Assembly: GCA_009664345.1 (NCBI GenBank)
Contig: CP043547.1
Location: 62,001-126,000, forward strand
Direction: 5' to 3'
Length of the DNA stretch: 64,000 nucleotides
Source: Planctomycetales bacterium 10988
Lineage (GTDB): Bacteria; Planctomycetota; Planctomycetia; Pirellulales; Pb10988
In this document: positions 10,284-19,876 of the stretch, in pieces
Numbering within the stretch: the first letter of the stretch is position 1
How the letters are laid out: each line of letters opens with the position of its first letter
Translations under genes and position numbers: made by a program
The notes under the pieces: generated by a model
The model's input: only the letters and a program-made list of their open reading frames with translations
What the model was told of the DNA's origin: nothing
The model's database searches: none

Positions 10284-10635
10284 CTGTGCTCCTAATAGAG
10301 CCTACCTGGGAAAGGGAACCTTGGAAGGAAAGGAGAAATTATGGATGCGTAGAGAATGAAAGAAAGTCACATGTTGGAGACCGAAATCCATCCACTACTA
10401 TCTTTAATTTTAAAGCGGGAGGAAATCAGCGTCAAATGGCTTCGCCTGTTTTTCACAAGCTTGTCGAATTGCTCTCGCCTTAGGATACAAAGCCGTTTAC
10501 GATTTGTTGCATTCTCTTATTTCAAGGAAGAGCCAGCGATCAAAACCCTTCAGAAACAGGTAAACACCTGGATTAGGTGACTCCCAATTTGCTGTTGACC
10601 ACAAACTCTATGAACGTTCCCCTAGTGAAAGCACC
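10284..10635. other. Divergent intergenic region carrying repeat copy A
   Basis: About 350 bp between the divergent regulator and membrane-TPR genes. The only recognised structure is the dispersed element at 10529-10609, which ends 26 bp before the TPR start codon. Confidence 0.5.
10529..10609 (+). repeat. Dispersed ~80-bp element, copy A
   Basis: One of five related intergenic elements. It begins AGAGCCAGCGATCAAAACCC, has GTGACTCCCAA in the right half and ends TTGACCACAAACTC. The left end differs from the consensus GTGGTCAAAA at two positions. Confidence 0.8.
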
Positions 10636-13101
10636 ATGCTAAGGACTTCTCCCGCTTCCAGCACTCCACGAAGCACCCGGTTCTCCCGATGGCTCCCTTT
10701 CTTAGTAGGGTGCCTGATTTTCCTCGCGCCGTGGTGTGTCTATTGGAATAGCTGGGAGGTTCCTTTTCAGTTCGATGACCTGCCGAATATTGTGCAAAAC
10801 CCCCGAATCCATGATTTGAATTCCTTGGAATACCTGGGGGGAACCCAGCGGCCACTGCTTTACGCTTCTCTCGCTTTGAATTGGGCAATCTCTCAAGAAG
10901 AAGTTTGGAGTTACCACCTGGTCAATATCCTTATCCATGCCACCGCGGGTTGGTTGCTTTGGGCGACTCTGTTACGAAGCTTCCGTCTTCCTCACTTCCG
11001 TGACCGTTTTCAATCCTCGGCACTTCCCCTCGCGACGGTGATTGCCTTGCTTTGGATTGTTCATCCTCTTCAAACGCAGAGTGTAACTTATATTGTCCAG
11101 CGAGCGGAGTCCGGCATGGCCTGTCTCTTTCTACTCGGTTGGTACGCTTTGCTTCGCAGCCATCAATCAAAAAGTACTTTTGGGAATCTCTTTTGGGAAC
11201 TAACGATGCTGTTGGCTTGTTCCATGAGCATGGCGATGAAAGAGGTTGGTTTGATGACACTTTTTGTACTCCCACTCTTTGACGGGATGTACGTTACGGA
11301 GCGATGGTCAGTTACCTTTGGTCGACGCGGTTGGGTGTATGGTGGACTTTGTCTCTCTGGAGCAGTGTTGCTGTTTCTTTTATGGAAAACTCCAGAGGTC
11401 TCCAGCTCCGCCGGGTTTGGCTATCAGTCCATTTCTTTCTGGGAATACTTTCGCACTCAGCCGCAAATTTTATGGCATTATTTAGGATTGATGCTCGCCC
11501 CTTGGCCATTGTGCCTCGATTATGCCTGGCCGGTCGCCTACGCTTGGTCCTCCATTCTCTGGCCGGGCTTGGGGATGATGTCCCTCCTGTTCCTTTCCTT
11601 GTTTGGAATGTGGAAACGTTCCGCCGCTGGGTTCCTGGGGTTAAGTATCTTCCTCATCCTCGCCCCCACTTCGAGTTTCGTTCCGATCGCCGACCTTGCA
11701 TTTGAACATCGACTTTATCTACCTCTTGCCGCATTCCTGACACTTGTCATCACCTCCGGGGCCTGGGTGTTGGATCGCTTTCAACGGCGATACCCTCACT
11801 TCCAAAAACCACTTTTAGTAATCGTCAGCGTTCTGCTTTTTGCCTGGATCGGAACTTTAGGAACGCTCACGGTGCTTCGGAATCAGGATTATCAAAGCGA
11901 GATAGCCCTTTGGAGAAGCGTGTTAGAAGTCCGTCCCGAAAACCCCCGAGCTTGGGAAAACCTGGGGATTGCCTTGGTTCATGTAGATCGCTTTGCCGAA
12001 GCACAACGATGTTGCGAGGAAGCGTTGCGAATTCAGCCCCGTCGTTCCAAGGCTCGAAATGGACTCGCGATGGCACTGGATGGGCAAAACGAAATCGAAA
12101 GAGCGATCGCGGAGTATCTTCTTGCCCTTGAATCTTCCCCCAACTCCGCGGAAATTCATCTCAACCTTGGGAATGCACTCTTCAAAAGTAGTTTTTGGAA
12201 GGAAGCGGAAACCCATTATCGCCGCTCGCTCCAACTTAGTGAGGTGTCCAATCCTCTGGCTCACTACGGTCTAGGCAATGCACTTACCGAACAAGCCAAG
12301 TTGAAAGAGGCCGCCACGCAATATCAAGCGGCCCTCAAACAAAAACCACTTTTTGCATCGGCCCATTGCAATCTTGGTATGGTCTATCTCCGGCAAGGCA
12401 AATCTTCAGAAGCTCAAAAATCAGTAGAAACAGCGATTGAGATCCGCCCTCAATATCCAGAGGCTTATCATATTTTATCCGCCATCAAAGTGCTTCAGGC
12501 TGAAACAACCACGGACCTTCAGCAAGCCCTTCATTACGAAGAGCAGGCAATTTCTTTCAAACCGGATTTCAAAGAGGCCTGGATGCATTTGGGCAATTTG
12601 TTGGTAAGACTTGGCCAGTTACCCCAGGCAATCGCGGCGTACCAAAAGGTCACGGAACTGACGCCCCAGGATGCGGATGCTTGGTACAATCTGGCGATCT
12701 TACTTTGGAAGACCGAACAGCCTCACAAAAGCCTAACAGCCTATCGAAAAGCCCTGCAACTCCGTCCTCAATGGCCGGTCGTGCAGGCCGAACTTGCCTG
12801 GATTCTAGCAACGCACCCCAGTTGGGAACTTCGTAATGGAAAGGAAGCCCTACAAATTGCGGAGTCGCTCGCCGCAGGCAGAGGACAGTTTCTTCCTCAA
12901 GCTTGGGATTTGCTCGCGGCTGCCCATGCGGAAGTTGGTGATTATTCGTCTGCCCGGCAGGCAGCAGCGCGAGCCATCGATTTGGCGATTGCACAGGACC
13001 GCAATGAACTCGCCCTCGATATCGGTTTACGCAGCCAATTCTATCAACAAGCGACCCCCTTACGCACAACCGAAAGTCAAAGGGAGGCACTCGCATGGTA
13101 A
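10636..13101 (+). CDS. Polytopic membrane protein with TPR repeats (TMTC/PMT-like)
   Basis: 821-residue protein. Residues about 15-410 hold roughly ten to twelve transmembrane helices, with luminal loops such as FQFDDLPNIVQNPRIHD after the first helix; an acidic motif after helix 1 is characteristic of GT-C glycosyltransferases such as PMT and TMTC. About nine TPR units follow from about 430 to 725 (NPRAWENLGIALVHVDRFAE..., SAEIHLNLGNALF..., DADAWYNLAILLW...). The build matches the TMTC-like membrane-TPR family, suggesting transfer of a sugar to exported proteins or glycans; activity is inferred. It overlaps the following methyltransferase gene by 7 nt, so the two are cotranscribed. Confidence 0.75.
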   Translation: MLRTSPASSTPRSTRFSRWLPFLVGCLIFLAPWCVYWNSWEVPFQFDDLPNIVQNPRIHDLNSLEYLGGTQRPLLYASLALNWAISQEEVWSYHLVNILIHATAGWLLWATLLRSFRLPHFRDRFQSSALPLATVIALLWIVHPLQTQSVTYIVQRAESGMACLFLLGWYALLRSHQSKSTFGNLFWELTMLLACSMSMAMKEVGLMTLFVLPLFDGMYVTERWSVTFGRRGWVYGGLCLSGAVLLFLLWKTPEVSSSAGFGYQSISFWEYFRTQPQILWHYLGLMLAPWPLCLDYAWPVAYAWSSILWPGLGMMSLLFLSLFGMWKRSAAGFLGLSIFLILAPTSSFVPIADLAFEHRLYLPLAAFLTLVITSGAWVLDRFQRRYPHFQKPLLVIVSVLLFAWIGTLGTLTVLRNQDYQSEIALWRSVLEVRPENPRAWENLGIALVHVDRFAEAQRCCEEALRIQPRRSKARNGLAMALDGQNEIERAIAEYLLALESSPNSAEIHLNLGNALFKSSFWKEAETHYRRSLQLSEVSNPLAHYGLGNALTEQAKLKEAATQYQAALKQKPLFASAHCNLGMVYLRQGKSSEAQKSVETAIEIRPQYPEAYHILSAIKVLQAETTTDLQQALHYEEQAISFKPDFKEAWMHLGNLLVRLGQLPQAIAAYQKVTELTPQDADAWYNLAILLWKTEQPHKSLTAYRKALQLRPQWPVVQAELAWILATHPSWELRNGKEALQIAESLAAGRGQFLPQAWDLLAAAHAEVGDYSSARQAAARAIDLAIAQDRNELALDIGLRSQFYQQATPLRTTESQREALAW

Positions 13102-14096
13102 AAAGCCCCGCCGCGGAATGTCTCTATTGTCGCAGTAAAACGTGGAAACCACTCTATCTTGAGGTAATAGACCGGCTTGGGTTTGTATCGGGTACGTGGG
13201 ACTTCTTTCAATGTCAGACTTGTCAATCCGCACAACTTTTTCCACTGCCTCTTCAAGAGAAGCTCGCTAACTTTTATCCGCCTGTTTATTCCTTTTCTAA
13301 ACAGTTAACAGAGGGTTCTCAAAAGAAATCCATGCTTTTAAACACTTTATCCAATTTAGAATATCGCTGCTATTACCGACCTATCTATCGTTCACAAGCT
13401 CGACGAATTAAAAAGACTTGGAAAAAAAATCACAAATCAAACGATAACCCTCGGCTTCTAGATATGGGCTGCGGACGTGGGTTGAGGATGCAAGCATTGT
13501 CAGAGGAGGGTTTCAAAGTAGAAGGACTTGATTTTCAACCTCATCTGACAGAACAACCTTCACCATTAGAATTAAACATTCAATACGCCGATGCGACGAC
13601 CACCCAACTTCCTTGGCCCGATCAAACGTTTGACATCATCACAGCCTTCTTTTTATTAGAGCACGTTCCCGACGTCCGTGCGGTCTTACGAAGTGTCAGA
13701 AGATTATTGAAACCCGGCGGATTATTTTTTGCTACCATTCCACTTATTGATAGCTTACAGGCAAAATGGTGGAAAGATCGATGGATCCATATCACCGAGG
13801 CACCTCGCCATCTTTCACTACCATCTCGCAAGGGATTAAAACTCGTCTGTAAAACAATGGGATTTCAAGAGACCACCATTCAGGCAGATTCGATACTTGA
13901 AGAAGCAGGAGTCGCTGCGAGTTCTTTACTTCCTCAGGCAAGCATCACGGATGTTTATGGAAATCGAAAAGTAACTTCACTCATGCGTCGGCTCTTCGGG
14001 GCATCCAGTCTGCTAATCACATTCAACTTTTGTTTTCTGACATCTATACTCTTTCGCTCACCAGGCCATGGTTTTCTCTGCACTAGAAAGTCATAA
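13095..14096 (+). CDS. SAM-dependent methyltransferase with N-terminal zinc finger
   Basis: 333-residue class I methyltransferase. CLYCRS and CQTCQS near the N-terminus form a four-Cys zinc-binding site as in the sugar/glycan-linked methyltransferases of this type. The SAM motif LLDMGCGRGLRMQAL lies near residue 120, followed by the motif-II acidic residue in VEGLDFQP and ITAFFLLEHVPDVRAVLRSVRRLLKPGG. The C-terminus has a hydrophobic segment (about 305-325). Codon use is visibly more AT-rich than in the upstream TPR gene, which it overlaps by 7 nt. Context suggests modification of a surface glycan. Confidence 0.82.
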   Translation: MVKSPAAECLYCRSKTWKPLYLEVIDRLGFVSGTWDFFQCQTCQSAQLFPLPLQEKLANFYPPVYSFSKQLTEGSQKKSMLLNTLSNLEYRCYYRPIYRSQARRIKKTWKKNHKSNDNPRLLDMGCGRGLRMQALSEEGFKVEGLDFQPHLTEQPSPLELNIQYADATTTQLPWPDQTFDIITAFFLLEHVPDVRAVLRSVRRLLKPGGLFFATIPLIDSLQAKWWKDRWIHITEAPRHLSLPSRKGLKLVCKTMGFQETTIQADSILEEAGVAASSLLPQASITDVYGNRKVTSLMRRLFGASSLLITFNFCFLTSILFRSPGHGFLCTRKS

Positions 14097-14104
14097 AAGA
14101 AAAA

Positions 14105-14148
14105 AGGCTTTCACTTTCTGTCAAATAAAAGCGAAAGCCTAAAATTAA
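14105..14148. terminator. Hairpin terminator between convergent genes
   Basis: Twelve-bp inverted repeat with one mismatch (AGGCTTTCACTT / AAGCGAAAGCCT). On the reverse strand it is followed by a T-rich run, so it serves mainly the leftward lactonase operon. Confidence 0.65.
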
Positions 14149-14166
14149 CCTCATAAACATTAAAAA

Positions 14167-15234
14167 CTAAAAACCAATCCCTTTTGTTTTCGTCTTCACT
14201 CTACATAAATACATATCGGCAGTTAGATAAAGAGTCGAACCATCATCCCCAAAAGTACAGTTCGCGGTTCGCTCGCCGGTTGAAATTTTTCCTAACAGAG
14301 TCCCTTGTGGAGTAAAGATATGCACTCCGCCAGGGCCCGTGGCCCAAACATTTCCACTTTGATCGACACACATACCATCCGGCAATCCCGGTTCTTTTCC
14401 TGCCCGATCGGTGGCATCATAAAACAACGTTCCCTCTCCGAGTGTTCCATCTTCTAAAACAGGAAAAGCCGTCCAATTCGCTTGCTCGGGATGAGACTGT
14501 GCCACATAGAGCGTCTTTTCATCAGGCGAAAACGCAATACCATTCGGTCGCTCGATAGATTTTGTTAACAAAGTAACTTCACCAGCAGTAGACAAGCGAT
14601 AAACTCCACAGAAATCTAACTCTTTCCGAGGATCATCAAAGCGTTTAGGAAGACCATACGGGGGGTCGGTAAAATAAAGGTCTCCATTTTGTTTATAAAT
14701 TAAATCATTGGGACTGTTCAACCGTTTGCCTTGATAGGAATCGACAAGCGTTTTCTTTCCTCCATCTTTAAACAAAATACTGACACGCCGATCACCATGT
14801 TCACACATTGTCAAGTTGCCATCAGAACTTAACATCAATCCATTGGTTCCGGGCTCCGCACCATAATCGACGACCCCGGTATAACCAGCAGGCTCCATAA
14901 AAATTTCAATTCCACTAGCCGCACTCCATTTCATGATTCGATTGCGTGGGATATCCGAAAACAGAACATAACCAGTTTTCTTCTGAGGCACCCAGACAGG
15001 GCCTTCGCTCCATTTAAAGCCTGAAGCCACAACTTCAATTTTTGCATTTTTATCAACAAGCTTCTCTAAAGCAGGGTCAAGAAACTTAATCTTTCCAAGA
15101 GTCGGATAGCTATTCGGAGCGTCATCCGGTGGCTGAGCTTTGCCAATATTGAGGAAAAGGGAGGAGCTTAAAAAAATAAACAACAACGGAAGGATTAAAC
15201 GATTCTTTGTAACCTTTAAACACAGAGTTTTCAT
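14167..15234 (-). CDS. Secreted SMP-30/gluconolactonase family protein
   Basis: 355-residue six-bladed beta-propeller of the SMP-30/gluconolactonase/LRE family, which hydrolyses sugar lactones. An N-terminal signal peptide (hydrophobic about 8-30, ending near GKAQ) sends it out of the cytoplasm. Family landmarks are FKWSEGPVWV (metal-binding Glu), NSPNDLIYKQNGDLYFTDPPYG, RPNGIAFSPDEKTLYVA and LPDGMCVDQSGNVW, giving the usual Glu/Asn/Asp metal site. It lies 54 bp downstream of the NagB-like gene on the same strand, so an operon is likely. Confidence 0.87.
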   Translation of the reverse strand: MKTLCLKVTKNRLILPLLFIFLSSSLFLNIGKAQPPDDAPNSYPTLGKIKFLDPALEKLVDKNAKIEVVASGFKWSEGPVWVPQKKTGYVLFSDIPRNRIMKWSAASGIEIFMEPAGYTGVVDYGAEPGTNGLMLSSDGNLTMCEHGDRRVSILFKDGGKKTLVDSYQGKRLNSPNDLIYKQNGDLYFTDPPYGLPKRFDDPRKELDFCGVYRLSTAGEVTLLTKSIERPNGIAFSPDEKTLYVAQSHPEQANWTAFPVLEDGTLGEGTLFYDATDRAGKEPGLPDGMCVDQSGNVWATGPGGVHIFTPQGTLLGKISTGERTANCTFGDDGSTLYLTADMYLCRVKTKTKGIGF

Positions 15235-15288
15235 ATTAGTCCTCTTTGCTAGATGGGGGAAAGAGTAGGTGTCAAAACAAATAGATTA

Positions 15289-16218
15289 TTAATGCATTTC
15301 GGTGGATACACTGCCAAGACCATGTCGAAAATAATGGAAATGTACATTCGGATGATCTGCCAAGAGCGACATAGGCACCGAGCTATCCGGTAACTTTTTA
15401 GAAATCATCCAAGCGGTTAGACGTTGCCCAAAGGGATTGTCATGGAAACCCGCTTGCCAAATGCTGACTTTTTCTGCTTTCCAAGTTTCCACCGGCCCTA
15501 CAGTAATAGCTTTAGTGGGCACTCCGGCAACATAACCGCCTCCACTTGTTCGAGCATTTTGTATTAAAGTCATTGGATGTAAATCCACAATGCGAGTCCC
15601 TAATTGTCGATAAACTTCCGGAGGTGGGGGCTCGTCAATCCATTCGCCTTCACGCTTGGGTGGATCATTAAACGCCCAATGTTTTACTTCGCCTTGCCCA
15701 CCTTGCATCACCGCACATCTGACACCATCCCAACTGTCTATATAAGGTTGTGTATTTTCAGATGGAAAATGAAGGTTCTCATCCGGCATCATCAATTTGG
15801 ATTGAATTTTACTAAAGCATAATTCTCGATCCGCTTTAGCAAACGATAGTGGATGGGTTTCATCAACCGCTTTTCCATTTTGATACCATTCATCCATCCC
15901 CCAAAAATGAGCCGAATGGAGGTCCAACTCCAACGCGTTTACTAAACGTGCAACTAACGGAAGTTGTTCTGTGGGACCGATCGGACCGCAGATTCCTACA
16001 GGGTTGTCCGGCGTTGATTGTTTCCATGCTTCAATATATTCTAAAGCCTCCGCCAAATAGAAATCTTCCAAAGTGTCATAAACATGCACTTGAAAACCTG
16101 GCCGAGAAAGATTCCATACATCCTCAGGGGTTAACTGTGCGGCATCCTTCATCAACTCCTCATCAAGAGTAGTATAATCCCACCATCCCGAGGCAACTTT
16201 ACTTTCAGCACGGCTCAT
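15289..16218 (-). CDS. NagB-like glucosamine-6-phosphate isomerase family protein
   Basis: 309-residue protein of the NagB/RpiA fold. Recognised landmarks are a phosphate-binding-type loop [15 protein letters not shown] (about 75-89), FWGMDEW (105-111, the FNMDEY equivalent) and [12 protein letters not shown] (about 176-187), corresponding to GNDGHIAFNEP of NagB. The catalytic His is kept (H180), but the Asp two residues before it is not, and the late Glu is Asp (D185). Deaminase activity is therefore uncertain and another sugar-phosphate substrate is possible. The coding region is more AT-rich than most of the window. First gene of a probable two-gene operon with the lactonase. Confidence 0.65.
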   Translation of the reverse strand: MSRAESKVASGWWDYTTLDEELMKDAAQLTPEDVWNLSRPGFQVHVYDTLEDFYLAEALEYIEAWKQSTPDNPVGICGPIGPTEQLPLVARLVNALELDLHSAHFWGMDEWYQNGKAVDETHPLSFAKADRELCFSKIQSKLMMPDENLHFPSENTQPYIDSWDGVRCAVMQGGQGEVKHWAFNDPPKREGEWIDEPPPPEVYRQLGTRIVDLHPMTLIQNARTSGGGYVAGVPTKAITVGPVETWKAEKVSIWQAGFHDNPFGQRLTAWMISKKLPDSSVPMSLLADHPNVHFHYFRHGLGSVSTEMH

Positions 16219-16713
16219 TCAATCTCCTCTCTTTTATAAAAACTAAGGGTAAAAATACCCGACTAAGAACTCCACGAAAGTTATACAATAATTCAGCTTA
16301 ACATCCTTAAATCTTCTTCACTTTTTGAAACTTGGAGGATTTCTAATCAATGATTTAAAGCTTCTAAGTCAAAGTGGAGCGGAGAACATTCGCTATCGAT
16401 ATCCCTGTGTTTTATCAGGTCTCTTCATGAGTCTCAACTAGCGAATGTAGGAGAGTTAGAGAAAGTTGGCAGTGAAAAATTGAGGTTGATCCCGCTTGAC
16501 GGCTTTGGCACAATAGCCGCGAGAATTCGGCCACATTGAAGAGTGTGGGAAATCTGTCTTTCCGGTGATCGATATTAATGTGGCAACAGCAGCCTTTACA
16601 GGAAGAGACGACTCGTGCGATTATTTTGGTCAACGGCAAAAGCAAACTCCTTATCAAAACAACTCCCAGAAAATCGTTCTGGCGAGATCGAGGATTGCAA
16701 GTCGAAGGAACCA
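16219..16713. other. Intergenic region upstream of the flagellar cluster
   Basis: About 495 bp between the leftward NagB-like gene and fliN. Short frames run into the fliN start (one ends with TGA overlapping its ATG, another spans 16578-16733), but none matches a known flagellar gene such as fliM or fliL. I call no gene here. Confidence 0.4.
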
Positions 16714-17067
16714 ATGAGACAAGCGACACTTGATCAACACGAGGTTGATGTTTTATTTAATTCAACATCCAATCGTGACGCTACTTCTGATGCACAAGTC
16801 AGATTTCCAGAAACGCTTTCCATAACGGTCGTTAAGAAAAAAGAATCATCATCGTTGGAAACTGACTCTGTTCAGATGACAATTTTAACTGCTTCAGGCT
16901 TAACGCATCAAACCAATGGTTTGGACAAAGAGATTGTACAATTTTCTCAACTGACATCCGAACCTGTCGCACTCTATTGCGAAGGAAAAAAAGTCGCACT
17001 TGGAGAACTTGTACAAATAGAAAAACAATACGCCATTCGAATTCTAGAATTAAGTGCTTGGTCCTAA
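16714..17067 (+). CDS. fliN: FliN-like flagellar switch protein
   Basis: 117-residue protein. The start at 16714 is preferred because GAAGGA lies just upstream. The N-terminus reads LDQHEVDVLF, like the LSQxEIDALL segment at the start of FliM/FliY/FliN proteins. The C-terminal half is a SpoA domain (EPVALYCEGKKVALGELVQIEKQYAIRILEL pattern), which in FliN builds the C-ring and docks the export ATPase complex. The sequence is divergent and the domain is slightly short, but the genes that follow support the call. fliM is not adjacent. Confidence 0.78.
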   Translation: MRQATLDQHEVDVLFNSTSNRDATSDAQVRFPETLSITVVKKKESSSLETDSVQMTILTASGLTHQTNGLDKEIVQFSQLTSEPVALYCEGKKVALGELVQIEKQYAIRILELSAWS

Positions 17068-17146
17068 GTACTAAAAAATTGACCTATAAAAGCATAACCG
17101 CGTTATTCACATCTTTTAAGTTTCACAAATAGAGGAGGGCATCTTC

Positions 17147-17830
17147 ATGCGAAATGCTCTCGTTTTGATCTTCTTCCTAACATTCTTTCTGTCAGGAATA
17201 GCACCAGGTTATTGTCAAACCGAAAATAAAGATTCTTGGCTCTTTCAAAACTCTACTTCAGAGATAGAAGCTGGTTCCGTGAACCAAACGGAATCACCTC
17301 TTGCTACTCAAGATACGTTGAAGTCAACTACGTCAGTGGAAGAGCTGGATAGAACCCCGCTCAACCCCCCTACACGTTTGAATGCTGAGTCGGATTCCTA
17401 CTCACTTGGGGCTCCTTCTTACACAAGAACGATCATCACCTTAGCCCTTTTACTTGGTGGCTTGTGGGCAGTTTTATGGTTAATAAAACAATTTACTCCC
17501 CGGCAAGAGTCAACACTTCCGTCAGATCTTTTTCAAGTACTTGGCAATCAAAGGATCGGGGCCAAACATCAACTTGTGATTGTTAAATTTGGCAGCAAAC
17601 TTTTGTTATTGAATTCTCAAAATCAAGAACTGAAACCAATTTGTGAGTTAGAAGCATCAGAAATTTCTAGCTTAACTAATTCAAAATTGAAAGACAATGG
17701 AGGCACGCATCGTTCTCAAGAACCGAACCCTCCTGTTCGAGCGGCCTCACTTTCTCGATCGATTGAAGGTCTTGTTCCCAATCAACGAACAAACTTAAAA
17801 AACCCGGAACGGCGTCGTGATATTTCCTAA
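17147..17830 (+). CDS. fliO: FliO-like flagellar biosynthesis protein
   Basis: 227-residue protein with a signal peptide (ending near GYCQT), a low-complexity Thr/Ser stretch, one transmembrane helix (about 92-108, TIITLALLLGGLWAVLWLI) and a short cytoplasmic domain beginning LGNQRIGAKHQLVIVKFGSKLLLL, which is the FliO pattern. FliO helps assemble the FliPQR export gate. GAGGAGGG gives a strong ribosome binding site. The position between fliN and fliP fits the family's usual order. Confidence 0.8.
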   Translation: MRNALVLIFFLTFFLSGIAPGYCQTENKDSWLFQNSTSEIEAGSVNQTESPLATQDTLKSTTSVEELDRTPLNPPTRLNAESDSYSLGAPSYTRTIITLALLLGGLWAVLWLIKQFTPRQESTLPSDLFQVLGNQRIGAKHQLVIVKFGSKLLLLNSQNQELKPICELEASEISSLTNSKLKDNGGTHRSQEPNPPVRAASLSRSIEGLVPNQRTNLKNPERRRDIS

Positions 17831-17840
17831 AATAGAGTGG

Positions 17841-18722
17841 ATGAAGAAATGGTGTTGGGCGGCTCTTTCCTTTTGTTTTGCAATTGGATTTCTAACCCAA
17901 ATTGCAGAGGCACAACCTCCCCTGGTTTCCCCACCATCCATAGAATATTCACAGCCACTTCCAACTCCATCAGACCAGTTTTCAAAGCAACCTCGCGATG
18001 CTGATGCAAAAGGAAGTGTTCCAGAGAACAAAAACGATTTTACAAATATTCTTGCAAAGGATTGGCTTGCCCCCGAAAGTTTGGCAAATTCTTTACAAAC
18101 TGTTGGTTTGCTGACTGCACTGAGTCTTGCTCCGGCTCTTTTATTAATGACAACTTGTTATGTACGTGTGATTATCGTTTTGACACTTCTTCGACAAGCA
18201 ATCGGTGCTCCTCAACTTCCACCTACGCAAGTATTAACTTCTCTATCATTGTTTATTACTATGGCTATTATGACTCCGGTCTGGACAGAGGCATACGAGA
18301 AAGGGATACGTCCCTATACTCAAGAGGAAATTTCCACCGAGGAGGCATGGCAGAGAACAATCACTCCGATTAAACACTTTATGATTCGGCAGATTGAGAA
18401 GTCTGGCAATACGGATGATATTTGGTTATTTCTTCAACATACTTCTCCGAATCAGGCGGATACAACATATGGAGAAATACCGCTCAGCGCTTTGTTGCCG
18501 GCATTTATGATTAGCGAGCTTAAGACCGCATTTTTAATTGGCTTTCAAATTTATCTACCATTTTTAATTATTGAATTTGTGGTTTCAAGTGTATTAGTTT
18601 CTTTGGGCATGCTGATGCTTCCCCCGACGACCATCTCCCTTCCATTAAAAATTCTACTCTTTGTACTTGTTGATGGTTGGCATCTTGTCATAGGCATGTT
18701 GATGGAAAGCTGTTTAATCTAA
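17841..18722 (+). CDS. fliP: Flagellar export gate protein FliP
   Basis: 293-residue inner-membrane subunit of the flagellar type III export gate. The ATG at 17841 opens a signal peptide (KKWCWAALSFCFAIGF...AEAQ), as in other FliP proteins, and avoids overlapping fliO; a GTG at 17817 is the alternative. Core landmarks: LAPALLLMTTCYVRVIIVLTLLRQAIG, MTPVWTEAYEKGI, PLSALLPAFMISELKTAFLIGF and the last helices with LGMLMLPPTTISLPLKILLFVLVDGW. It appears complete. Confidence 0.94.
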   Translation: MKKWCWAALSFCFAIGFLTQIAEAQPPLVSPPSIEYSQPLPTPSDQFSKQPRDADAKGSVPENKNDFTNILAKDWLAPESLANSLQTVGLLTALSLAPALLLMTTCYVRVIIVLTLLRQAIGAPQLPPTQVLTSLSLFITMAIMTPVWTEAYEKGIRPYTQEEISTEEAWQRTITPIKHFMIRQIEKSGNTDDIWLFLQHTSPNQADTTYGEIPLSALLPAFMISELKTAFLIGFQIYLPFLIIEFVVSSVLVSLGMLMLPPTTISLPLKILLFVLVDGWHLVIGMLMESCLI

Positions 18723-18733
18723 AGGAAGGACAG

Positions 18734-18988
18734 ATGATTCAATCCTTGGCTTACGAGGCGATTCAACTTGCCCTGTTGATAAGTTTACCGCTGTTATCCA
18801 TTGGCCTTGTGGTTGGGCTGGGGATGGGAATTTTACAAACTATAACTCAAGTGCAAGAACAAACACTTTCCTTTGTACCTAAAATTGTTGCCATTTTAAT
18901 TTCGATTATGATTTTACTTCCCTGGATCATGGGAAGAATGGTGGACTATACTGAATATCTTTGGATCAATATTCCACAACGACTATAA
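18734..18988 (+). CDS. fliQ: Flagellar export gate protein FliQ
   Basis: 84-residue two-helix subunit of the FliPQR gate. AAGGAAGGA directly precedes the ATG at 18734. Landmarks are ALLISLPLLSIGLVVGLGMGILQTITQVQEQTLSFVPKIVAI and a second helix to PWIMG, matching FliQ along its whole length. Confidence 0.94.
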   Translation: MIQSLAYEAIQLALLISLPLLSIGLVVGLGMGILQTITQVQEQTLSFVPKIVAILISIMILLPWIMGRMVDYTEYLWINIPQRL

Positions 18989-19044
18989 GAGAAAACGAAA
19001 AACGACTATTATTACTTTCCATCATCTCTAAATTTTACATCACT

Positions 19045-19821
19045 ATGACTTCCTTTTTCAACTCCTTTCAGTCTTCGCTTGAATGGCAGATCATCGCGGT
19101 AAGTTGCTTGGTCGCGGCTCGACTAGCAGGAGTTGTTTTTTTATGTCCTGGAAAAGAAACCCTCCCGATTCCGTTTAGAATTCGTTGTGGATTCCTCTTT
19201 CTTGTAACTGTTTGCTTATTGCCAAGTCAGTTCCAAGATTCCATTGGACTTGATTTAAGTTTGCAAAGATGGAGTAAGCTTCTAGCGATTGAACTATTAT
19301 TGGGGCTGGTCCTTGCTTTTGGTGTGCAAATACTATTCGTCAGCTTTCAGATGGCAGGAAGTTTTGTCGGAAGGATTTCCGGCATGGGACTACAAGAAGC
19401 GGAAGGATCGACGACAGGCTTTGACCATCCTTTTGCGAAGATATGGTCCCTTTTCGCGATTGGTTGTTTTTTACATTTAAACGGGCCTCAGGCTTTTCTT
19501 TTGGGATTGTTCGACACTTTCCAAACATATCCACTGGGCCAAACAACAGACATCGATGGATATCTTCCACGAATTACTTCTCTACTAGTTTATAGTTTTT
19601 CAACCGCTGTAAAAATTAGCTTGCCCTTTCTCTTTACTTCCTTGGTATTGATGCTCACTTTGGGATGCTTACAAAGAACGATTCCTTCCTTCCCTTTACT
19701 TGCTTTAAGCATGGGTTTTCAAGGTTGGATCCTCCTCTTTACATTTCTCTCTGCCGGAGGTGGACTTTTTTGGTTTCTTCAGCAGGAGTGGATTCCCCAG
19801 GCTTTAGAGCAGTTACCATAG
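19045..19821 (+). CDS. fliR: Flagellar export gate protein FliR
   Basis: 258-residue integral membrane protein with about six helices, third component of the FliPQR gate. Landmarks include ARLAGVVFLCPG near the N-terminus, GFGVQ-like FQMAGSFVGRISGMGLQE (FliR's FAGxxIGxQMGLG region) and a conserved hydrophobic C-terminal half. The start is uncertain: ATG 19045 lacks a clear ribosome binding site, while the frame is open back to 18961 inside fliQ, so translational coupling with an upstream start is possible. Confidence 0.88.
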   Translation: MTSFFNSFQSSLEWQIIAVSCLVAARLAGVVFLCPGKETLPIPFRIRCGFLFLVTVCLLPSQFQDSIGLDLSLQRWSKLLAIELLLGLVLAFGVQILFVSFQMAGSFVGRISGMGLQEAEGSTTGFDHPFAKIWSLFAIGCFLHLNGPQAFLLGLFDTFQTYPLGQTTDIDGYLPRITSLLVYSFSTAVKISLPFLFTSLVLMLTLGCLQRTIPSFPLLALSMGFQGWILLFTFLSAGGGLFWFLQQEWIPQALEQLP

Positions 19822-19876
19822 CTTCTTAATCACATGACTCAAATTTTAAAATATAGCTAGTAAGGAAGTTGATGGC

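Noticed and set aside
16386-16448. Inverted repeat ACATTCGCTA / TAGCGAATGT upstream of fliN
   Set aside because: Ten-bp arms with a 43-nt spacer are expected by chance a few times in a window this size; no gene context supports it.
16517-16717. Short frame ending with TGA overlapping the fliN ATG
   Set aside because: The overlap looks operon-like, but the peptide has no start signal and no similarity I recognise to fliM, fliL or flbD.
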